From an uncultured Microcoleaceae cyanobacterium (lineage in GTDB: Bacteria; Cyanobacteriota; Cyanobacteriia; Cyanobacteriales; Microcoleaceae), in NCBI GenBank assembly GCA_938083405.1, contig CALKCV010000213.1:1-12666 (forward strand): a stretch of DNA of 12,666 nucleotides, in the 5' to 3' direction. The notes under the pieces were generated by a model. That model was not told the origin of the DNA. It did not search any database and worked only from the letters and a program-made list of their open reading frames with translations. Positions 5,193-10,224 of the stretch are shown one piece after another; position 1 is the first letter of the stretch, and each line of letters starts with the position of its first letter. Position numbers and translations under genes: made by a program.

Positions 5193-6635
5193 ATGCCTAA
5201 ACCAATTAAATTTGGAACTGACGGTTGGCGCGGTGTAATCGCAGACGATTTTACCTTCGATCGCGTGGTCAGAGTTGCCCCGGCAGCAGCCCGAGTCCTA
5301 GCGGAAAACTACGGCCATACCACCAAGAGTCGCACGATAATAGTAGGGCACGATCGCCGCTTTATGGCCGAAAAGTTTGCTCTAAGAGCAGCCCAAGCAG
5401 TTCAAGAGGCAGGGTTTGACGTGTTATTAACAGAAGACTATGCCCCAACCCCGGCCTACAGTTTGGCAGCGGTCCAACAAAAAGCCCTCGGGGCCATCGT
5501 TCTAACGGCCAGCCATAACCCGGGATCGTATTTAGGGCTAAAAGTCAAGGGGGGTTTTGGCGGATCGGTTTCCCCAGAAGTAACCAAACAAATAGAAGCT
5601 TTGTTAGAAAGCGAGGAAATTTCGGAAAGTTCGCAAACAGCAGCAGCTAATAATATACCAAGGTTCGATCCCTGGCCGAGCTATTGCGAAACTTTACGCT
5701 TGATGGTGGATATAGATGCTATTACAGAAGCGATCGCTACGGGCAAAGTAACAGTATTTGCGGACGTGATGCACGGGGCAGCGGCTGGAGGTTTGGCAAA
5801 AATGTTAGGAAAAGAAGTGCGCGAAATCAATGGCGATCGCGATCCTCTTTTCGGTGGAGGTGCGCCGGAACCTCTGCCGCGTTATATCTCGCAACTGTTC
5901 AAAGATATTAAAAGTCACCGAAAGTCAGGGGCGGGGTTGACGATCGGGTTTGTGTTTGACGGGGATAGCGATCGCATCGCTGCAGTGGATGGGGAAGGTA
6001 ACTTTCTGAGCTCGCAAATTTTAATCCCCATTTTAATCGAACATTTAGCCGGGCGGCGAAAATTTACCGGAGAAGTGGTCAAAACCATTAGCGGTTCGGA
6101 TCTATTTCCCAAGGTAGCGCGATTGTATAACTTGCCAGTGCATGAAACTCCCATCGGTTATAAATACATCGCCGATAGGATGCTGTCAGCGCAGGTGTTA
6201 GTGGGAGGGGAAGAGTCTGGCGGGATCGGCTACGGGACGCACATTCCAGAACGAGACGCCCTCCTGTCGGCATTGTATTTGTTAGAAGCGGTAGTAATGT
6301 CTGGGGAAGATTTAAGCCAAATTTACGAACGTTTGGAACGGCAAACAGCTTTTAGTTCCAAATACGATCGTATCGATCTGCCGCTGGCAAGCATGGAAGA
6401 GCGCGAGCGCTTGGTAGAACAGCTAGAAAGTCAGCCCCTTACAGAAATTGCCGGTCATAAAGTGGTAGATTGTTTGACTGTAGATGGTTATAAATTTAGG
6501 TTAGCAGACCGTCGATGGTTGTTAATTCGCTTTAGCGGTACCGAACCTGTTTTGCGCTTGTATTGCGAAGCTGCAGATATCGATCGAGTTAAAGAAACAT
6601 TGAATTGGGCGAAGGATTGGGCCAATAGCGTTTAG
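5193..6635 (+). CDS. Alpha-D-phosphohexomutase (phosphoglucomutase/phosphomannomutase family)
   Basis: At 480 residues this has the four-domain phosphohexomutase layout. The phosphoserine loop is TASHNP (105-110, S107), the Mg-binding loop DGDSDR (256-261), the sugar-specificity loop GGEESGG (338-344) and the phosphate-binding loop RFSGTEP (446-452). These enzymes interconvert hexose 1- and 6-phosphates in the cytosol, linking glycogen or nucleotide-sugar synthesis to glycolysis. All catalytic motifs are intact. GEESGG is compatible with glucose and mannose substrates; GlmM-type proteins begin FGTDGIRG rather than the FGTDGWRG seen here, so glucosamine is less likely, but substrate cannot be fixed from sequence. 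The start is set by the conserved N-terminus. It lies 185 bp after folE, separated by element E and a heptamer array. Confidence 0.93.
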   Translation: MPKPIKFGTDGWRGVIADDFTFDRVVRVAPAAARVLAENYGHTTKSRTIIVGHDRRFMAEKFALRAAQAVQEAGFDVLLTEDYAPTPAYSLAAVQQKALGAIVLTASHNPGSYLGLKVKGGFGGSVSPEVTKQIEALLESEEISESSQTAAANNIPRFDPWPSYCETLRLMVDIDAITEAIATGKVTVFADVMHGAAAGGLAKMLGKEVREINGDRDPLFGGGAPEPLPRYISQLFKDIKSHRKSGAGLTIGFVFDGDSDRIAAVDGEGNFLSSQILIPILIEHLAGRRKFTGEVVKTISGSDLFPKVARLYNLPVHETPIGYKYIADRMLSAQVLVGGEESGGIGYGTHIPERDALLSALYLLEAVVMSGEDLSQIYERLERQTAFSSKYDRIDLPLASMEERERLVEQLESQPLTEIAGHKVVDCLTVDGYKFRLADRRWLLIRFSGTEPVLRLYCEAADIDRVKETLNWAKDWANSV

Positions 6636-6654
6636 GGGAAACAACGGGGACCAT

Positions 6655-6730
6655 GGGTGCATATAAAAAATTAAGACAACCAAGAGCTTACTGCTTTTTG
6701 TCAGTTGTCAGTTGGAACGTTGTTAGTTAG
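6655..6730 (-). repeat. Partial MITE-like element copy F
   Basis: It starts with GGGTGCAT (6655-6662). Its reverse complement carries AAAAAGCAGTAAGCTCTTGG, which aligns with the right-end block of copy C. Two TTGTCAG heptamers (6698-6711) follow. The opposite terminus is missing; copy C lies immediately to the right, so F appears to be a truncated, inverted copy. Confidence 0.55.
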
Positions 6731-6739
6731 CAGAAAAAG

Positions 6740-6891
6740 GGGAGCATCCCATATTTGTAAAAAAACAAAAAAATCAATTATTTTTGTCAGTTGTCAGTTG
6801 TCAGTTGTTAGTTTCCCAACTAACAACTAACGACTAACAACGCTCCAAAAAGCGGTAATTTCTTGGTTTTCTTCAAAATTGGGATGCACCC
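6740..6891 (+). mobile_element. MITE-like element copy C (152 bp) with 8-bp flanking duplication
   Basis: The ends GGGAGCATCCCATATTTG (6740-6757) and CAAAATTGGGATGCACCC (6874-6891) match at 15 of 18 positions when inverted. The interior has TTGTCAG three times plus TTGTTAG (6784-6811), then the reverse heptamers CTAACAA, CTAACGA, CTAACAA (6820-6840), giving a long potential hairpin. AGAAAAAG flanks the element exactly on both sides (6732-6739 and 6892-6899), which is the signature of transposition. It encodes no protein, so it would depend on a transposase in trans. Confidence 0.8.
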
Positions 6892-6906
6892 AGAAAAAGT
6901 AAGTTT

Positions 6907-7018
6907 GGGTGCATCTCATATTTGCAAAGAGAAAAACTCAGAACAAGGTTCTCACTAAGGACTAACAACGTTCCGAAAAGCATTAATTTTTAGGTTTTTT
7001 CACTCGGGTGATGCACCC
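6907..7018 (+). mobile_element. MITE-like element copy D (112 bp)
   Basis: The left end is GGGTGCATCTCATATTTG (6907-6924) and the right end is GGGTGATGCACCC (7006-7018). It lacks the forward heptamers and has one CTAACAA (6962-6968), followed by GTTCCGAAAAGCATTAATTT, matching the A and C right-end blocks. Flanks are GTAAGTTT (6899-6906) and GTTAGTTT (7019-7026), a 7-of-8 direct repeat. It ends 18 bp before the stop codon of the minus-strand kinase. With F and C it fills the 400-bp spacer between the mutase and the kinase. Confidence 0.75.
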
Positions 7019-7035
7019 GTTAGTTTGCACTCGGG

Positions 7036-9672
7036 CTATGGCTCGCAATTCTCCCTCTGGAACTCATCCACGGGATAATCCAGAGGAATAAAAGAATAAC
7101 CAAAATGAGAACACTTAGAAGGGACCACTCTAGCAAAATCAATTCTCGACTCCTTGCGATCGCCATTAACTAGAAAATGTATTTCCCCCGTAGCGCCATA
7201 AGAACTAAAATGATCGTCTGCCAAGGCATTTTTTACCGCTATTCGTTTCGTCAATTCTTGTTGTTTTGGGAGAGATTCTAAAGCAGTAATTAAAACCCGA
7301 GTAGCATCATAAGCCAAAGCAGTACGCCAACTAACAGAACCTCCCCATAAATTTTTAGCTTCTGCAGGAAAAGTCGGGTTGGGACTATTCAAACTAATCC
7401 AAGGTGTAGCGATCGCCAGATTATTAGCTGCTTCTGCGCCCCCAAACTTTAAAGTATATTCGTTATAGACGCTATCTCCAGCGACGATGGGGAAATTAAA
7501 TTCGCCATTGGCTTTTACTACCTCTATTGCCTCCGCTCTGGTGAAACTATTAGGAAAAATAGCCAGAGCATTCACTTCTCGTTCCTTTGCCAGTTGTACG
7601 GCAGCGCTAGCATTAAAAGAAGTCCTAGAAAAATCAAACCTGCCATCATTATTTCTCAACACAGTACCGCCTACTGCGGTAAAATTATTGAGAAATTGGT
7701 TTTGGATAGATTCGCTGTAAGCGCTATTGGGATTGTAAAATGTGGCAACTTTCTTAAGAGCGCCAGATCGATCCTGAAGGTAACTAGCCAGAGCTTGAGC
7801 GGTTACGGCATCAGAAGGAACCGTGCGAAAGAAAAAATTATTTCCCTCGGAAAGTTGGGCAGAGGTGCTAGTCGGAGAGACTGCTACTAATTCGTTCTCT
7901 TCGTAAACCGAGGCAACTTTGAGGCTGACTTCGCTAGAAAAGTGACCGACGACTCCGAGGACTTGACCGATATGGCCTAAATATTCTGCTTTGCGAACTG
8001 CTTTTTCGGGATCGTTAGCATCATCAGCGATAATTACGATCAGACCTTTGCCGCCTATTTTAGCATCGCTTTTATTGATAGCATCTTGGGCCCCGGCGAC
8101 ACCTCGGAGAATTTCCATCCCGGAGTTGAGAGCTTGGGTATCGCCTTCGAGGGGTGCGACAACAGCGATGGTGTAGGCATCGGCGTTTTGGGCGGCTAGT
8201 TTAGCATTATTGAGGTAAATTAAAGTTTCCGGATCGTTGCCTTGCTGGAGGCGGGCGCTTTCTAACCAATCGATAGCATCAGCATAATTTCTCTCGGCAA
8301 AAGCTTTAACTGCTTGTTGTTTTGCCTCGAGGGCCGAACCTGGAATCAAAATTTCTTCTCCACAACTCAAATCGTCCTCAAACTTGACCGGACAAATAGT
8401 GCGGCCTTCTGGTAGGATAGCGAGTAAGGCTCCTATTACTGCCAGGATCGCTAGAGAATTTCTTTGTTGTCCGCTTTCTTGTACTTTTCTAGTTTTGGTA
8501 GATTTTTTCTTGAGAGAGGGAAGTTTTACCCGGCGGGGGAGAGATGGCAGCGATATTGCATCCGCAACGCTTCGCGACTGCTCTTGCTGTGCTGGAGTAT
8601 CCTTCTCGGGTTCTGGTTTTTTGTCATCTGCTTCTGCTTCTGGTGGAGGCTGTTCGGCTTGCAACCCCGCGATAATTTCCAAAATCTCCTCGGTAGTTTG
8701 AGGTCGCGACTGGGGTAAAGAAGCCATCATGTCGTCGAGCAAATCTGCCAGGTCTCTCGATAGGTCGGGTCGGCGGTTTCGCCAAATAACCCTGCCAGTT
8801 TGGGGGTCGCTCTTTAGGTCCTGGGGGTGTTCTGCGGTGAGTAAATAGACGATCGTGCGAGCGATCGCGAAAAAATCAGATTGTCGTATGGCTTTACCTT
8901 CGTACTGTTCTGGCGCGCTGTAACCTCGCGACAGCTTACCAGTCACATCTTTACCTTCTACTTCCCTTAAGTAAGTTTCTGTAAATTCTCGACAAGCACC
9001 AAACTCGATTAAAGCTAGTTGACCCCATTTTTCCGGTCGAGCTTGCGCTGTTGGGATATGTTCTCCTTCCTCTGTTGCCGATTCTGCTGAGTGAGATTTG
9101 GACTTTTGCCCTGAGTTGCTTAGATCGGATTCAGCAGACTTATGAGTTTTTGGAGCGATCGCTTCCTCTGTGGGTTCCTGGTTATCTTTCACTAGGGGCG
9201 GGGAACTGCGCAAGATAATATTATCCGGTTTCACGTCTCGGTGAATGTAATGAAACTGGTGGAGTTGACCGATAATTTGTACCAGTTGGGTTAACCAGGC
9301 GATCGCTCTTGCTTCCTCGATAGGTTCCTTATTATTTTGTTTGAGCCAACCCTCCAAATTAGTCCCCGCTATCTCCTCCATTACCAGACACTGCTGGCGA
9401 TCGTTAGGGTCTTCGGACAAACAGAAATATCCCGACTCTTCCACCTCGGGCAGTCCCGGTCCCTTTAGCTGACTCAAGACCTGGGCTTCTTCGGCAAATA
9501 GGCAGATAGCTTTCTCTATATGTTCGTTATCTAGAGCTTTAGGCGTTTTTAACACCTTCAAAATTTTTGGCATACCGCCATCGGTGACTTGCCAAGTTTG
9601 ACCGAAGCCATTGTCATTCAATTGCTGGATGACTCGATAGCGATCGTGCAATAACTGTCCTGGAATAATCAT
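7036..9672 (-). CDS. Receptor-like Ser/Thr kinase with TPR-like stretch and periplasmic-binding sensor domain
   Basis: The 878-residue protein begins with a eukaryotic-type kinase domain (about 11-340): glycine loop NDNGFG (19-24), likely β3 lysine K39 in KILKVL, αC glutamate E62, catalytic loop HRDVKPDN (144-151), APE at 253-255. A charged Pro/Glu/Lys linker (340-404) leads to one membrane helix (NSLAILAVIGALLAIL, 405-420). Outside there are C427 and C437, one TPR-like repeat (about 450-490) and a type I periplasmic-binding fold of the Leu/Ile/Val-receptor kind (about 500-850). It presumably senses a small extracytoplasmic ligand and signals to cytoplasmic targets. Two oddities: DFG is EFG (E223), and about 55 low-complexity residues separate the catalytic loop from it. 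Activity is therefore uncertain. No Shine-Dalgarno precedes the ATG; MIIPGQLLHDRYRV fits the family start. Confidence 0.92.
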   Translation of the reverse strand: MIIPGQLLHDRYRVIQQLNDNGFGQTWQVTDGGMPKILKVLKTPKALDNEHIEKAICLFAEEAQVLSQLKGPGLPEVEESGYFCLSEDPNDRQQCLVMEEIAGTNLEGWLKQNNKEPIEEARAIAWLTQLVQIIGQLHQFHYIHRDVKPDNIILRSSPPLVKDNQEPTEEAIAPKTHKSAESDLSNSGQKSKSHSAESATEEGEHIPTAQARPEKWGQLALIEFGACREFTETYLREVEGKDVTGKLSRGYSAPEQYEGKAIRQSDFFAIARTIVYLLTAEHPQDLKSDPQTGRVIWRNRRPDLSRDLADLLDDMMASLPQSRPQTTEEILEIIAGLQAEQPPPEAEADDKKPEPEKDTPAQQEQSRSVADAISLPSLPRRVKLPSLKKKSTKTRKVQESGQQRNSLAILAVIGALLAILPEGRTICPVKFEDDLSCGEEILIPGSALEAKQQAVKAFAERNYADAIDWLESARLQQGNDPETLIYLNNAKLAAQNADAYTIAVVAPLEGDTQALNSGMEILRGVAGAQDAINKSDAKIGGKGLIVIIADDANDPEKAVRKAEYLGHIGQVLGVVGHFSSEVSLKVASVYEENELVAVSPTSTSAQLSEGNNFFFRTVPSDAVTAQALASYLQDRSGALKKVATFYNPNSAYSESIQNQFLNNFTAVGGTVLRNNDGRFDFSRTSFNASAAVQLAKEREVNALAIFPNSFTRAEAIEVVKANGEFNFPIVAGDSVYNEYTLKFGGAEAANNLAIATPWISLNSPNPTFPAEAKNLWGGSVSWRTALAYDATRVLITALESLPKQQELTKRIAVKNALADDHFSSYGATGEIHFLVNGDRKESRIDFARVVPSKCSHFGYSFIPLDYPVDEFQRENCEP

Positions 9673-10224
9673 ATAATCGTTTTTTTATAAAGCTAAATAA
9701 ATTATTAAGATTTGTTTTTTGTTACGAAGACAGCAGAATTGTCTCCTGGTATTGGTGCAATTTCTTTTGCCCCACTCCTACATTATTACATCTCATCGGG
9801 GAATGGGCAATGGTCCATGGTCCGTGGGGAATTGCCTATTCCTTTGACTTTGCCATGAAAAATAGAAAATAGATAAATTGCTAATTACCATTGCACTCTC
9901 AGACTCATAACGAGTACTCATAAGGAGATTAAACAAAAAAATGTATGGGTAATCTGAGGCAGACAAAGAAGTAGCCAAAAGAAATTGAGTCTAACACAAA
10001 GAAATTAATTAATCAAGGGCAATGCGGTACGAAAACTATAGTGTCCCTCGGAAGCAAGAAGGCAGATATCCCCGTCATACCGAGGATATGTAGTGTTAGA
10101 AGCTCCAAGGAAAGATACTGGCAGGGGGGCTTTGAAAAAAAAATCAACAACCGCGATCGCCCGGAGATTCAAATTGGGTACACTACTGCTTAAGTCTCCT
10201 TAAATTATACAAAAACACAATAAA
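9673..10224. other. Divergent spacer between the kinase and the phytase-like gene
   Basis: 552 bp without a supported gene; it must hold the promoters of both flanking genes. Visible structure: an imperfect inverted repeat GAATGGGCAAT (9801-9811) with ATTGCCTATTC (9831-9841), containing the direct repeat GGTCCATGGTCC; a repeated ACTCATAA near 9904-9920; and a 9-bp-arm hairpin with one mismatch, ATATCCCCG (10066-10074) with CGAGGATAT (10081-10089). A minus-strand frame at 10005-10199 is open but has no ATG. A candidate pair of CTTAA words (10189 and 10199) precedes the plus-strand gene. Confidence 0.6.

Noticed and set aside
74..7018. CRISPR array
   Set aside because: The recurrent units are inverted-repeat elements at irregular distances and heptamer tandem runs. 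There are no regular repeat-spacer units and no cas genes.
9793..9978. Minus-strand 61-residue frame in the divergent spacer
   Set aside because: It runs through an inverted repeat and a GGTCCATGG direct repeat, has no recognisable domain, and its sequence looks non-coding.
10189..10203. Possible Pho box upstream of the phytase-like gene
   Set aside because: Only the CTTAA cores match, with 10-bp spacing instead of the 11 expected for 8-bp repeats with 3-bp gaps, and there is no third repeat. A phosphate link would be attractive but is not supported.
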